From: Streptomyces sp.
GTDB lineage: Bacteria; Actinomycetota; Actinomycetes; Streptomycetales; Streptomycetaceae
Direction: 5' to 3'
Assembly: GCF_019510245.1 (NCBI RefSeq)
Contig: NZ_JAEKKT010000116.1
Coordinates: 62,001 to 126,000, forward strand
DNA length: 64,000 bases
The number at the start of each line of letters is the position of its first letter. Position 1 is the first letter of the stretch. The notes under the pieces are model-generated. The model was given only the letters and a program-made list of their open reading frames with translations, was not told the DNA's origin and made no database searches. Shown here in pieces: positions 17,114 to 26,305 of the stretch. Position numbers and translations under genes: made by a program.

Positions 17114-18064
17114 ATGGCACGCATCCTCGTGGGCACCTGCGGCTGGACCGACCGCGCCTTCGTGGCGAGCGGCTGGTACCCGCCCGGCCGCCGCGACCCG
17201 GAAGGCCGGCTGCGGCACTACGCCGGCCGGTTCCCCGTCGTCGAGGCCGACTCCCCTTACTACGCCCTCCCGTCCGCCCGCACCACCCGGCTCTGGGCGG
17301 ACCGCACCCCGGCCGGCTTCCGTTTCGACGTCAAGGCGTTCTCCCTTCTCACCGGCCACCCCACCCGCCCGGCCGCCCTCCCCGCCGACCTGCGCGGCCG
17401 CCGCCGTGACGAAGGCCTGCTCGCGGAGGTCTGGGCCCGCTACGCCGAGGCCGTGGACCCCCTGCGGAACTCCGGCCGCCTGGGCACCCTCCTCTTCCAG
17501 TATCCGCCCTCCCTGACCCCCGGACCCGACGCGGAGGCCGTCGTCAGGGCCGCCAGGGAACGCGCCCGTGACTGGCCGTTCGCCGTGGAGTTCCGCCACC
17601 CCGCCTGGTGGCACGGCGAGCGTACGACGGCGTTCCTGCGGGACCTGGACGCCACCGCCGTGGCCGTGGACACGGCCCGGGGCCTGCCCGGCTCCCTCCC
17701 TCCGACGGCCCGGGTCACCACCCCGCGCCTGGCGGTCGTCCGCTTCCACGGACGCAGCCCCCACTGGGGCGCCGGCACCAAGGAGGACCGCTTCCGCCAC
17801 ACCTACACCGTCCCCGAGCTCACCGAGTGGCTGCCGCGCGTCCGCGCCCTGGCCGAGCAGGCCGAAGAGGTCCATGTCCTGTTCAACAACTGCTGCGCGG
17901 ACAGCGCCGCGCAGGCGGCAGGGACGATGACGGACCTGCTCGCGGCCCGGCTGCCGCACCAGCGCCGCACCCCGGCCGCCGGGCAGCCGCCGTGTGTCCC
18001 GCCGACCGCGCGGCCGAAGCCGGGCGCGGCCGATCCGGTTAGGCTCGTCTGGCCAGCACCGTGA
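17114..18064 (+). CDS. DUF72 TIM-barrel protein
   Basis: This 316-residue YecE-like DUF72 protein begins ILVGTCGWTD and has EADSPYYALPS, FRFDVKAF, FQYPPS, AVEFRHPAWW and VRFHGR motifs characteristic of the family. The fold is a TIM barrel and the biochemical role is unclear. Its stop overlaps a possible upstream GTG start of glnE at 18061, so the two may be co-transcribed. It is divergent from the phosphoesterase operon across a 131-base gap. Confidence 0.9.
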   Translation: MARILVGTCGWTDRAFVASGWYPPGRRDPEGRLRHYAGRFPVVEADSPYYALPSARTTRLWADRTPAGFRFDVKAFSLLTGHPTRPAALPADLRGRRRDEGLLAEVWARYAEAVDPLRNSGRLGTLLFQYPPSLTPGPDAEAVVRAARERARDWPFAVEFRHPAWWHGERTTAFLRDLDATAVAVDTARGLPGSLPPTARVTTPRLAVVRFHGRSPHWGAGTKEDRFRHTYTVPELTEWLPRVRALAEQAEEVHVLFNNCCADSAAQAAGTMTDLLAARLPHQRRTPAAGQPPCVPPTARPKPGAADPVRLVWPAP

Positions 18065-18081
18065 TCCAGGGGAGGCCGCAG

Positions 18082-21075
18082 ATGACGCCGGGGCGCAGGA
18101 GCAGTACCTTCACGCGGCTGCTGCGGCACGGCTTCACCGATGCCTCGGCCGCCGAGCGCCTGCTGGACAGCGTCGAACTGGCCGCCGTACGCGACGACCC
18201 GGTGCTCCTCGAAGCCCTGGGCGCCACCGCCGACCCGGACCTCGCCCTGCACGGCCTGGTACGGCTCCTGGAGACCCAGCCGGGAACCACCGCCCGCCGC
18301 GAGCTGCTCGACACCCTGATAGCGGCCAAGCCGCTCCGCGACCGTCTGCTGGGCGTCCTCGGCGCCTCCGCCGCCCTCGCCGACCACCTCGCCCGGCACC
18401 CGCGCGACTGGGAGGCCCTGGTCACCTACGAGCCCCGCGACCTGCACCCGGGCGTCGCCGAGTTCGAGCGCGGGCTCGCCGAGGCCGCCGACCCGGTCGC
18501 CCTGCGCGTCGCCTACCGGCGCTGTCTGCTGTCCATCGCCGCCCGGGACGTGTGCGGCACCACGGACGTCGCCCAGACCGCCGCCGAACTCGCCGACCTC
18601 GCCACCGCCACCCTGCGCGCCGCCCTCGCCCTCGCCGAGGCCGCCGCGCCCGAGGACGCCGCCGCCTGCCGGCTCGCGGTGATCGCCATGGGCAAGTGCG
18701 GCGGCCACGAGCTGAACTACGTCTCCGACGTCGACGTGATCTTCGTCGGCGAGGCGGCCGACGGGGCCGACGAGGCCAAGGCCCTGCGCTCCGCGACCAA
18801 GCTCGCCTCGCACATGATGCGGATCTGCTCCGAGACCACCGTGGAGGGGTCGATCTGGCCCGTCGACGCCAACCTCCGTCCCGAGGGCCGCAACGGCCCC
18901 CTCGTGCGCACCCTCAGCAGCCACCTCGCCTACTACCAGCGGTGGGCCAAGACCTGGGAGTTCCAGGCCCTGCTCAAGGCCCGCCCGGTCGCCGGCGACC
19001 CCGAGCTCGGGCAGGAGTACATCGCCGCCCTCGAGCCCATGGTCTGGAAGGCGGCCGAGCGCGACAACTTCGTCCCCGACGTGCAGAAGATGCGCCGGCG
19101 CGTGGTGGAGAACATCCCGGCCGCCGAGATCGACCGCGAGCTGAAGCTCGGCCCCGGAGGCCTCAGGGACGTCGAGTTCGCCGTCCAGCTCCTTCAGCTG
19201 GTGCACGGCCGCACCGACGCCACGCTGCGCTCCGGCACCACCCTCGACGCCCTCCAGGCCCTCGCCGCCGGCGGCTACGTGGGCCGCGCCGACGCCGTCC
19301 AGCTCGACGACGCCTACCGCTTCCTGCGCTCCATGGAGCACCGCATCCAGCTCTACCGGCTGCGCCGCACCCACCTGGTCCCCGAGGACGAGGCCGACCT
19401 GCGCCGCCTCGGCCGCTCGCTCGGCCTGCGCACCGACCCGGTGACCGAGCTGATCCGCGAGTGGAAGCAGCACACCGGCGTCGTTCGGCGCCTGCACGAG
19501 AAGCTCTTCTACCGCCCGCTGCTCGACGCCGTCGCCCAACTCGCCCCCGGCGAGACCCGGCTGAGCGCCGAGGCGGCCCGGGAACGCCTGGAGGCCCTCG
19601 GCTACGCCGACCCCGCCGCCGCCCTGCGCCACCTGGAGGCCCTCGCCTCCGGCGTCACCCGCAAGTCCGCCATCCAGCGCACCCTGCTGCCCGTCCTGCT
19701 CGGCTGGTTCGCCGACTCCGCCGACCCGGACGCGGGCCTGCTGAACTTCCGCAAGGTCTCCGACGCCCTCGGCAAGACCCCCTGGTACCTGCGGCTGCTC
19801 AGGGACGAGGGCGCCGCCGCCGAGAACCTCGCACGCGTGCTGTCCGCAGGCCGCCTCGCCCCGGACCTGCTGATGCGCGCCCCGGAGGCGGTGGCCCTGC
19901 TGGGCGACGGCGACGGGGGCGGCCTGGAGCCGCGCGGACGCGCCCAGCTGGAGCAGGAGATCCTCGCCGCCGTCGGCCGCGCCGACAACGCCGAGGACGG
20001 CGTACGGGCGGCCCGCGGCGTGCGCCGCCGCGAGCTGTTCCGGACAGCCGCCGACGACATCGTGGACTCCTACGGCACCGAGGCCAATCCCGTCGAGGCC
20101 GACCAGGGCGCCCTGGTCGACCGGGTCGGCGGCGCCGTCTCCGACCTGACGGCGGCGACCCTGGCGGGGACCCTGCGCGCGGTGGTCCGGGACGGCTGGG
20201 GGGACACCCTGCCGACCCGGTTCGTCGTGATCGGCATGGGCCGGTTCGGGGGGCACGAGCTGGGCTACGGCTCCGACGCCGACGTCGTCTTCGTGCACGA
20301 GCCGCGGGACGGCGTGGCCGAGCGCGAGGCCGCCGACGCGGCCAACAAGGTCGTCTCCGAGATGCGCCGGCTGCTCCAGATCCCCAGCGCCGACCCGCCG
20401 TTGCTCATCGACGCGGACCTGCGCCCCGAGGGCAAGTCCGGGCCGCTGGTGCGCACACTCAAGTCCTACGAGGCGTACTACCGCCGCTGGTCGCTGGTGT
20501 GGGAGTCGCAGGCCCTGCTGCGCGCCGAACCCGTCGCCGGGGACGAGGAGCTGGGGCGCCGGTTCATCGAGCTGGTCGACCCGCTGCGGTACCCGGCGCA
20601 GGGGCTCGGCGAGGACGCGGTGCGCGAGATCCGGCGGCTGAAGGCCCGGATGGAGTCCGAGCGGCTGCCGCGCGGCGCCGACCCGAAACTGCACACCAAG
20701 CTCGGGCCGGGCGGGCTCTCCGACGTGGAGTGGACCGTGCAGCTGCTCCAGCTGCGGCACGGGTGGGCCGAGCCGGGGCTGCGCACCACCCGGACCCGGC
20801 AGGCGCTGGCCGCGGCGTGTGCGGCGGGGCTGCTGGGCGCCGAGGAGGCCGCGACACTGGACGAGGCCTGGGTGCTGGCGACGCGGGTGCGCAACGCCGT
20901 GATGCTGGTGCGCGGGCGGGCGGGCGACACGTTCCCGACCGAGAGCCGGGAGCTGGCCGCCGTCGGGCGGTACCTGGGGTACGGGGACGGGCACGCCGGG
21001 GACATGCTCGACGCGTACCGGCGTACCACGCGCAGGGCCCGGGCGGTCGTGGAGGAGCTCTTCTACGGGGCCTGA
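18082..21075 (+). CDS. glnE: Glutamine synthetase adenylyltransferase/deadenylylase
   Basis: The 997-residue bifunctional enzyme adds or removes AMP on glutamine synthetase I according to nitrogen status. It holds two nucleotidyltransferase domains, each followed by a GlnD-type helical domain. The first catalytic loop is MGKCGGHELNYVSDVDVIFV (near residue 210) and the second MGRFGGHELGYGSDADVVFV (near 720). Both keep the GxxxxELxYxSDxD metal motif, so both activities should be intact. ATG 18082 has GGGGAGG seven bases upstream and gives the usual N-terminus. Its 3' end overlaps the convergent kinase gene by 13 bases. Confidence 0.95.
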   Translation: MTPGRRSSTFTRLLRHGFTDASAAERLLDSVELAAVRDDPVLLEALGATADPDLALHGLVRLLETQPGTTARRELLDTLIAAKPLRDRLLGVLGASAALADHLARHPRDWEALVTYEPRDLHPGVAEFERGLAEAADPVALRVAYRRCLLSIAARDVCGTTDVAQTAAELADLATATLRAALALAEAAAPEDAAACRLAVIAMGKCGGHELNYVSDVDVIFVGEAADGADEAKALRSATKLASHMMRICSETTVEGSIWPVDANLRPEGRNGPLVRTLSSHLAYYQRWAKTWEFQALLKARPVAGDPELGQEYIAALEPMVWKAAERDNFVPDVQKMRRRVVENIPAAEIDRELKLGPGGLRDVEFAVQLLQLVHGRTDATLRSGTTLDALQALAAGGYVGRADAVQLDDAYRFLRSMEHRIQLYRLRRTHLVPEDEADLRRLGRSLGLRTDPVTELIREWKQHTGVVRRLHEKLFYRPLLDAVAQLAPGETRLSAEAARERLEALGYADPAAALRHLEALASGVTRKSAIQRTLLPVLLGWFADSADPDAGLLNFRKVSDALGKTPWYLRLLRDEGAAAENLARVLSAGRLAPDLLMRAPEAVALLGDGDGGGLEPRGRAQLEQEILAAVGRADNAEDGVRAARGVRRRELFRTAADDIVDSYGTEANPVEADQGALVDRVGGAVSDLTAATLAGTLRAVVRDGWGDTLPTRFVVIGMGRFGGHELGYGSDADVVFVHEPRDGVAEREAADAANKVVSEMRRLLQIPSADPPLLIDADLRPEGKSGPLVRTLKSYEAYYRRWSLVWESQALLRAEPVAGDEELGRRFIELVDPLRYPAQGLGEDAVREIRRLKARMESERLPRGADPKLHTKLGPGGLSDVEWTVQLLQLRHGWAEPGLRTTRTRQALAAACAAGLLGAEEAATLDEAWVLATRVRNAVMLVRGRAGDTFPTESRELAAVGRYLGYGDGHAGDMLDAYRRTTRRARAVVEELFYGA

Positions 21076-22196
21076 CGGGCCTTGGCGGCCGCATCGCCGG
21101 GGGCGGGCAGCCGGACGGTGACGAGGAGACCGCCGGCGGGGCGGGGCGCGAGGGCGAGGGTGCCGCCGTGCGCCCGGACGACGCTGTGCACGATGGCCAG
21201 CCCGAGGCCGACGCCCGCGTGCTCGCCGGTGCGGACGCGTTCCGTTCCGCGCTGGAAGGGTTCGGTGAGGGTCGGTACCAGTTCCGGCGGGAGCGGACGG
21301 CCCGTGTTCTCGACCCGCAGCACACTCGTGTCGTGCTGCCGTTCGGTGTGGACCGTCACGGTGCCGCCGACGGGGAGGTTGTGGACGACGGCGTTCTGGA
21401 CGAGGTTCGTCACCATCCGCAGGATCAGCGGCTGGGAGCCGACGGCCTGGGCCGGCTCGCCGGTGACGTCGAGCGTGGTCCCGCGCCTCTCGGCGAGGGG
21501 AAGCAGCGTCTCGGCGGCTTCCTCTGCGACGAGGGAGAGGTCGACGGGCTCGCAGGTGAAGCTCCCGCCGTCGGCGCGGCTGAGCAGCAGGAGGGCCTCG
21601 GTGAGGTCGATCGCCCGCGTGTTGACGGTGCGCAGGCGTTCGATGAGTTCGCCCTGGTCCCGCGTGGGGTCGTTGCGGGCGGTGTCGAGGAGGGTGCGGG
21701 AGACGGCCAGCGGGGTGCGCAGCTCGTGGGAGGCGTTCGCGGCGAACCGCTGCTGTTCGGCGACGTGGGATTCCAGCCGTTCGAGCATGGTGTCGAACAC
21801 GTCGGCGAGTTCCCGGAACTCGTTTCTGGGGCCCGTCATGCGGATCCGGTGGGAGAGCGATCCGTCCGAGGCCTTCCGCGCCGCGGACGCGATCCGGGTG
21901 AGGGGGGCGAGCATCCGGCCGGCGAGGATCCAGCCGCCGAGCAGGCCGAAGACGAGGAGGAAGGCCAGTGCCGTGGCCGCGGCGGGGGCGAAGCCGTTCA
22001 GGAGGTCGGAGCGCTTGGGCCCGGTGATGATCACGGCGCCGAACCTCTTCTGGATGGCCCTGGCGTCGTCGTTCGGCAGCCAGCGCAGCACGAACACCCA
22101 CATCACGGCCAGCAGGAGAACGCCGGCGACGAGGAGGAAACCGGCGTAGCTGAGGGTGAGCTTCAGCCGGGCGCTGAGGTTCGGGCGTCTGTTCAC
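21063..22196 (-). CDS. Sensor histidine kinase (orphan)
   Basis: The 377-residue kinase has two membrane segments (about 15-38 and 68-92) around a short sensor loop. A HAMP linker follows, then the H-box FAANASHELRTPLAVSRTLL (near 150), the N-box LVQNAVVHN and the G-box HAGVGLGLAIVHSV. This is the CutS/PrrB-like class, normally encoded directly after an OmpR-type regulator. No response regulator is found on either side: upstream is a 94-base gap and then the VanZ gene. The GTG start has GGGGG just upstream. Confidence 0.9.
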   Translation of the reverse strand: MNRRPNLSARLKLTLSYAGFLLVAGVLLLAVMWVFVLRWLPNDDARAIQKRFGAVIITGPKRSDLLNGFAPAAATALAFLLVFGLLGGWILAGRMLAPLTRIASAARKASDGSLSHRIRMTGPRNEFRELADVFDTMLERLESHVAEQQRFAANASHELRTPLAVSRTLLDTARNDPTRDQGELIERLRTVNTRAIDLTEALLLLSRADGGSFTCEPVDLSLVAEEAAETLLPLAERRGTTLDVTGEPAQAVGSQPLILRMVTNLVQNAVVHNLPVGGTVTVHTERQHDTSVLRVENTGRPLPPELVPTLTEPFQRGTERVRTGEHAGVGLGLAIVHSVVRAHGGTLALAPRPAGGLLVTVRLPAPGDAAAKARQAP

Positions 22197-22290
22197 GGTG
22201 CCCCCAGCGTAGGCAGTACGACGGGTCGCCGGCGTGGGCGAGGGCGGGAGCGCGGACGGGTCCCGGGGCGGGTGCGGACCGGCACGCGGC

Positions 22291-23004
22291 TCAGCCCGTC
22301 GGCGTCAGCGCGCGGTGCGGCCGGTCCGACGGCGCCGGTCCCGTCGTACGCCACCAGGGGCGCGACGCCAGCCCGGCCAGCAGGGCGCCGGTGGCGTTGA
22401 CCAGGACGTCGTCCACGGAGGACACCCGGTCGAGACGCAGGACGTACTGCGCGGTCTCGACCAGGACCGAGCAGCCCGCCCCGAGCGCCAGGACCCGCGG
22501 GGCGGACGCCAGCGCCGCGAACCGTATCGGGGCGAAGAACCCCAGCGCCGCGAAGACCAGCAGGTTGCCGGCGATCCCGAGCGCCCCCATGGTGACCAGG
22601 TCCCGCAGCGGCACGAGGCTCACCCGGGCCGGGGCGGAGCCCGCCCCCTCGCCCGGCATCATGGTCAGCCACACGAACGGCACCGTCCCGTGCACCATGC
22701 CCACCTCGGCCAGCGACGTCCGCCACGCCGACGCGGCACCGGCGGCCCGCCGGCGGTGCGCCAGCGCCCATGCCACCAGCGCGGCCGCCGGCAGCGTGAC
22801 CAGCGTCATGAGCACCACGCCGTTGAACGTGTCGAAGCAGCCGTGCCACTTGCCGGCCATGCACCTCGGGGCGGACATCATGAGCGGCCGCCGTACGGCG
22901 AACAGGGCGCCCGCCGTGCCGAGGAGCGCCAGGCAGGGCAGCGCGATCCGGCGCGCGCGGCGGAACGGTGCTGACGGGGTTGCGTTGTGGTTCACGCCCT
23001 CCAT
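22291..23004 (-). CDS. VanZ-family membrane protein
   Basis: The 237-residue product has about five membrane segments. The C-terminal VanZ signature reads LVPLRDLVTMG...NLLVFAALGFF...ETAQYVLRLDRVSSVDDVLVNATGALLG. VanZ proteins in some hosts give low-level teicoplanin resistance; in Streptomyces most are of unknown role. The start at 23004 (MEGVNHNATPS) follows a region without clear promoter. It is read in the same direction as the orphan kinase. Confidence 0.85.
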   Translation of the reverse strand: MEGVNHNATPSAPFRRARRIALPCLALLGTAGALFAVRRPLMMSAPRCMAGKWHGCFDTFNGVVLMTLVTLPAAALVAWALAHRRRAAGAASAWRTSLAEVGMVHGTVPFVWLTMMPGEGAGSAPARVSLVPLRDLVTMGALGIAGNLLVFAALGFFAPIRFAALASAPRVLALGAGCSVLVETAQYVLRLDRVSSVDDVLVNATGALLAGLASRPWWRTTGPAPSDRPHRALTPTG

Positions 23005-23069
23005 GGCACCCGGCGGGCCGTTGCCGCGGCGTATGCGTTTTTCGATACGCCCGCGATACACGGAACCTG

Positions 23070-23345
23070 CTAACGGCCCGGTCTGCGCGGGAGCAGGGTC
23101 CGGGCGTGGCTCATGAGGCCGGTCAGGCCCACCTCGAAGGCGCGGTCCGCCCCCACCGCCGCCAGGTGCGGGGTCGGTGTCTCCGTGGTCAGTTCCCACA
23201 TCGTCTCCGGGGCCGCCAGGTCCAGCGCCGAACCCAGGACTCCACGGCGGTGTCCCAGGGGGCCAGGTCCAGGGTCGCGGGGTCGATCGCCGCCGCGACC
23301 CGCTCGCGCAGCAGTCTCGACGATGCCGTCGCGGCCGTCCACCTT
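23070..23345 (-). pseudogene. Remnant of a regulator-like C-terminal domain (TetR-like?)
   Basis: One frame reads RLLRERVAAAIDPATLDLAPWDTAVESWV and then breaks near base 23240. The continuation (GSALDLAAPETMWELTTETP...GADRAFEVGLTGLMSHARTLL) is in another frame. Joined, the two parts look like the helical ligand-binding half of a TetR-family regulator, but the DNA-binding half is missing and no proper start exists. The family call is tentative. Confidence 0.45.
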
Positions 23346-23959
23346 GCTACCGGGCAGGGTGCCCGGTCCCTTCACAGACGGGGTGAATGTTCGTTCCCGC
23401 GTGGCGGGGTAGAGGTGGCCGGATCGTCGTCGGGGCGATTCGGCGTCCCGCCCGGCTCGGCGGCGCGTCGCACGATGGCGATCATCCAGGAGTTCAGGGA
23501 GCGGTCGTCAGCTGCTGCGGCGGCGACAGCCAGTCGCCCCCGGCGTACAGCCGGTGCCGGAGGGGTGACAGCGGCCACCAGCCGTTCGAGCGCCCGTGAA
23601 CCTCAACCCGGTTGGGTTGGAATCCCCCTCTTTTGAGAGGGGGAGGATGTCAAATGGTGATACAGCGAGCCTGAGCCTGAGCTGAGCCTGGCCCGGGTGC
23701 CGAGCCGCTCGACGGGATCGGCACCCCGCGGGCTACCTGATCGCCGGCACATGGCGACCGGCGCGGACCTGTCCGGGGTTGGGGACATGGCCGACTGCGG
23801 GCGACGCTGGCTGCCGACCGCATCGACGGGTGGGTGATCGGGTTCGGAGCTGGAAGCGTCGGCCACTCTCCTTCCGCCGCAGTGTGCTGGAGACGGCGGT
23901 GGCGGACCAGCCGCCGCCCTCCCGATCATTCGGCCACAGCCCTCCCGCAGGGCTGCGCC
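23346..23959. other. Gene-poor stretch with a mobile-element relic
   Basis: No gene is supported here. The stretch contains the hairpin relic at 23604-23653, a short direct repetition of CCTGAG near 23670, and otherwise fragments of open frames with no family resemblance. Confidence 0.5.
23604..23653 (+). mobile_element. Possible orphan right end / omega-RNA scaffold of a TnpB-type element
   Basis: CAACCC-GGTT-GGGTTG forms a 6-bp hairpin. It is followed by GGAATCCCCCTC, a short loop and GAGGGGGAGGATGTCAA, giving an 8-bp hairpin. The GGAATCCCC plus hairpin plus GGGG layout is repeated right after the tnpB stop at 62806-62782 on the other strand. No transposase gene is adjacent, so this would be a decayed or solo end. 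Confidence 0.5.
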
Positions 23960-24817
23960 TCAGATGTCTGCAGGGCTCTTCAGGAGAGACGTCCCCGCTG
24001 CGCGCCGCGGCAATGCGTGCGGCAGGGTGCCGTACCAGAGGCGGGCCACCGTGAAGCCGAAGGTCAGGCAGAGGGCGCCGCCCACCGCGTCGAGCCAGAA
24101 GTGGTTGGCGGTGGCGACGATGACGAGGAGGGTGGCCGCGGGGTAGAGGAGGCCGAGGAGCCGGACCCAGGGGACCGAGGCGAGCGCGAAGATCGTCAGG
24201 CCGCACCACAGGGACCAGCCGATGTGCATGGACGGCATCGCGGCGTACTGGTTGGACATGTGTTTGAGGTCGCCGGAGGCCATCGAGCCCCAGGTGTGGT
24301 GGACCATCACCGTGTCGACGAAGCGGCCCCCGCCCATCAGGCGGGGCGGGGCGAGCGGGAACAGGTAGTAGCCGAGGAGGGCCACCCCGGTGGTGGCGAA
24401 GAGAGCCAGGCGGGCCGCCGCGTAGCGGCCGGGGTGGCTGCGGTAGAGCCACACCAGTACGCCCAGCGTCACCACGAAGTGCAGCGTCGCGTAGTAGTAG
24501 TTCATGCCGATGATCAGCCAATCCACCGAGTTCACGGCGTGGTTGACCGACTCCTCGACGGCGATCCCCAGGTGCCGCTCGGCCGTCCAGATCCAGTCGG
24601 CGTTGCGCAGCGCCTGCGCCTTCTGCTCCGGGACCGCGTTGCGGATCAGCGAGTAGGTCCAGTAACTCACCGCGATCAGCAGGATCTCGAACCAGAGCCG
24701 CGGCCGCCGCGGAGTGCGCAGCCGCCGCAGGAACCCCTGCTCTCCTTCGCCCGTGACGGTCCGCGGAAGGGTCTGTGGTGCGCGACCTTCCGGCTCTGTC
24801 ACGGTCGAGTCACTCAT
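23960..24817 (-). CDS. PAP2-superfamily membrane phosphatase
   Basis: The 285-residue product has about six membrane segments. The active-site motifs of the PAP2/inositol-phosphorylceramide-synthase-like group are visible: FPLAPPRL, QYAAMPSMHIGWSLW and ATANHFWLDAVGG, the last two carrying the catalytic His residues. It probably acts on a lipid phosphate at the outer membrane face. ATG 24817 was preferred over GTG 24823; neither has a strong ribosome site. Confidence 0.87.
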   Translation of the reverse strand: MSDSTVTEPEGRAPQTLPRTVTGEGEQGFLRRLRTPRRPRLWFEILLIAVSYWTYSLIRNAVPEQKAQALRNADWIWTAERHLGIAVEESVNHAVNSVDWLIIGMNYYYATLHFVVTLGVLVWLYRSHPGRYAAARLALFATTGVALLGYYLFPLAPPRLMGGGRFVDTVMVHHTWGSMASGDLKHMSNQYAAMPSMHIGWSLWCGLTIFALASVPWVRLLGLLYPAATLLVIVATANHFWLDAVGGALCLTFGFTVARLWYGTLPHALPRRAAGTSLLKSPADI

Positions 24818-24899
24818 AGGCACAGAGTCTGCCAGAAAAGACGTTGTCGACAGATCATCCCAAGGTTGGGTTCAGGGTGCACGTTCTACGGCGGGGCGA

Positions 24900-26015
24900 C
24901 TACTTCCCGGGTACTGCCGCCGTGGAACCGCGTACCACCAATTCCGGCATGAAAACGAACTCGCTGTGCGGGGCCGGGGTGCCGCCGATCTCCTCCAGCA
25001 GGGTCCGCACCGCGGCCTGGCCCATCGCCGGGACCGGCTTGCGGATGGTGGTGAGCGGGGGATCGGTGAACGCGATCAGGGGGGAGTCGTCGAAGCCCAC
25101 CACGGAGATGTCCCGGGGGACGTCGAGGCCGCGCTGCCGTGCGGCCCGTATCGCGCCGAGCGCCATCATGTCGCTGGCGCACACGACCGCCGTGCAGTCC
25201 CGGTCGATGAGCGCCGCGGTGGCCGCCTGACCGCCCTCCAGGGTGTAGAGGGAGTGCTGGACGAACTCGGACTCGATCATGTCCGCCGGCAGGCCCAGCT
25301 GGTCCTGCATCGCCCGCACGAACCCCTCGATCTTGCGCTGCACGGGGACGAACCGCTTCGGGCCGAGGGCGAGGCCGACGCGGGTGTGGCCGAGGGAGAC
25401 GAGGTGGGTGACGGCCAGGGTCATCGCCGCCCGGTCGTCGGGGGAGATGAACGGCGCCTGCACCTTCGGCGAGAAACCGTCGACCAGGACGTACGGCACG
25501 CCCTGCGCCCGCAGCCGCTCGTAGCGCTGCATGTCGGCCGTCGTGTCCGCGTGCAGCCCCGAGACGTAGATGATGCCCGCGACCCCGCGGTCCACCAGCA
25601 TCTCGGTCAGCTCGTCCTCCGTGGACCCGCCCGGGGTCTGGGTGGCGAGCACGGGGGTGTAGCCCTGCCGGGTCAGCGCCTGCCCGATGACCTGCGCCAG
25701 GGCCGGGAATATCGGGTTCTCCAGCTCGGGCGTGATCAGGCCCACCAGGCCCTCGCTGCGCTGCCGCAGCCGTACCGGACGCTCGTAGCCGAGGACGTCC
25801 AGGGCGGCGAGCACGGACTGGCGGGTGGTGGCCGCGACGCCCGGCTTCCCGTTCAGGACCCGGCTCACCGTCGCCTCGCTCACCCCCGCCTGCGCTGCGA
25901 TGTCGGCAAGCCGTGTGGTCACGGCACCGGACTGTACCGGCCGTATGTCCCCTTGCACACCGATCGGGCGCCTGATGCGGCCTGGGGGGCGGCCCGCGGT
26001 GGGCTGCTGCGTCAT
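24900..26015 (-). CDS. malR: LacI-family maltose regulator MalR
   Basis: This is the repressor of maltodextrin and starch genes. The helix-turn-helix TRLADIAAQAGVSEATVSRVLNGKPGV lies at about residues 32-60. It is followed by a periplasmic-binding-protein-like effector domain (GLVGLITPELENPIFPALAQ, VVGFDDSPLIAFTDPPLTTIRKP). The sequence agrees closely, from memory, with S. coelicolor MalR (SCO2232). ATG 26015 has GGGAG five bases upstream and yields a 31-residue extension before the HTH; GTG 25922 would give the shorter form. It is divergent from malE with operator-like repeats in between. Confidence 0.93.
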   Translation of the reverse strand: MTQQPTAGRPPGRIRRPIGVQGDIRPVQSGAVTTRLADIAAQAGVSEATVSRVLNGKPGVAATTRQSVLAALDVLGYERPVRLRQRSEGLVGLITPELENPIFPALAQVIGQALTRQGYTPVLATQTPGGSTEDELTEMLVDRGVAGIIYVSGLHADTTADMQRYERLRAQGVPYVLVDGFSPKVQAPFISPDDRAAMTLAVTHLVSLGHTRVGLALGPKRFVPVQRKIEGFVRAMQDQLGLPADMIESEFVQHSLYTLEGGQAATAALIDRDCTAVVCASDMMALGAIRAARQRGLDVPRDISVVGFDDSPLIAFTDPPLTTIRKPVPAMGQAAVRTLLEEIGGTPAPHSEFVFMPELVVRGSTAAVPGK

Positions 26016-26046
26016 CGCACTCCCTACTGAGACATGATGGCAAGAG

Positions 26047-26063
26047 CTTGCAGAGTCTTGCAC
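26047..26063. promoter_or_regulatory. MalR operator-like repeats next to malR
   Basis: CTTGCAG (26047-26053) and CTTGCAC (26057-26063) are direct repeats spaced 10 bases apart, just upstream of malR. They match the CTTGCAG-type elements described for Streptomyces maltose and amylase genes and may mediate autoregulation. Confidence 0.65.
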
Positions 26064-26149
26064 AAGTGGCCGCCTCGGCGCTCTACCGCCGTAAACAAGC
26101 GTCTCACAGCGGTCGCCGAGAGGTCACGCCCGGATAACTTCGGAGATCT

Positions 26150-26190
26150 CTTGCACATTTTTGCTGCAAGGTCTTTCGCAAGGCTTACAT
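26150..26190 (+). promoter_or_regulatory. malE promoter with overlapping MalR sites
   Basis: CTTGCAC (26150-26156), CTGCAAG (26164-26170) and CGCAAG (26177-26182) surround a plausible promoter with TTGCTG at 26161 and TTACAT at 26185, 18 bases apart. Binding there would block RNA polymerase directly. Confidence 0.6.
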
Positions 26191-26305
26191 CGCTGTTACG
26201 TTCCCTGACGCCCGGCCGCCGCAGCAACGGCGCAGTCGGCACGACAGCGGGACGGCGGACGGGACCGCCCCCGCATCACTCGGGCTTAACCCTCAAGGAG
26301 AACTC

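Noticed and set aside
17803..22101. A 1432-codon open frame on the minus strand across glnE
   Set aside because: It is antisense to the strongly supported glnE and kinase genes and consists of Gly/Ala/Val/Arg-rich sequence without family motifs, a usual product of high-GC third positions.
23733..24521. Frame opposite and beyond the PAP2 gene reading Arg/Pro-rich sequence
   Set aside because: It is an alternate frame of the PAP2 phosphatase with no coherent domain.
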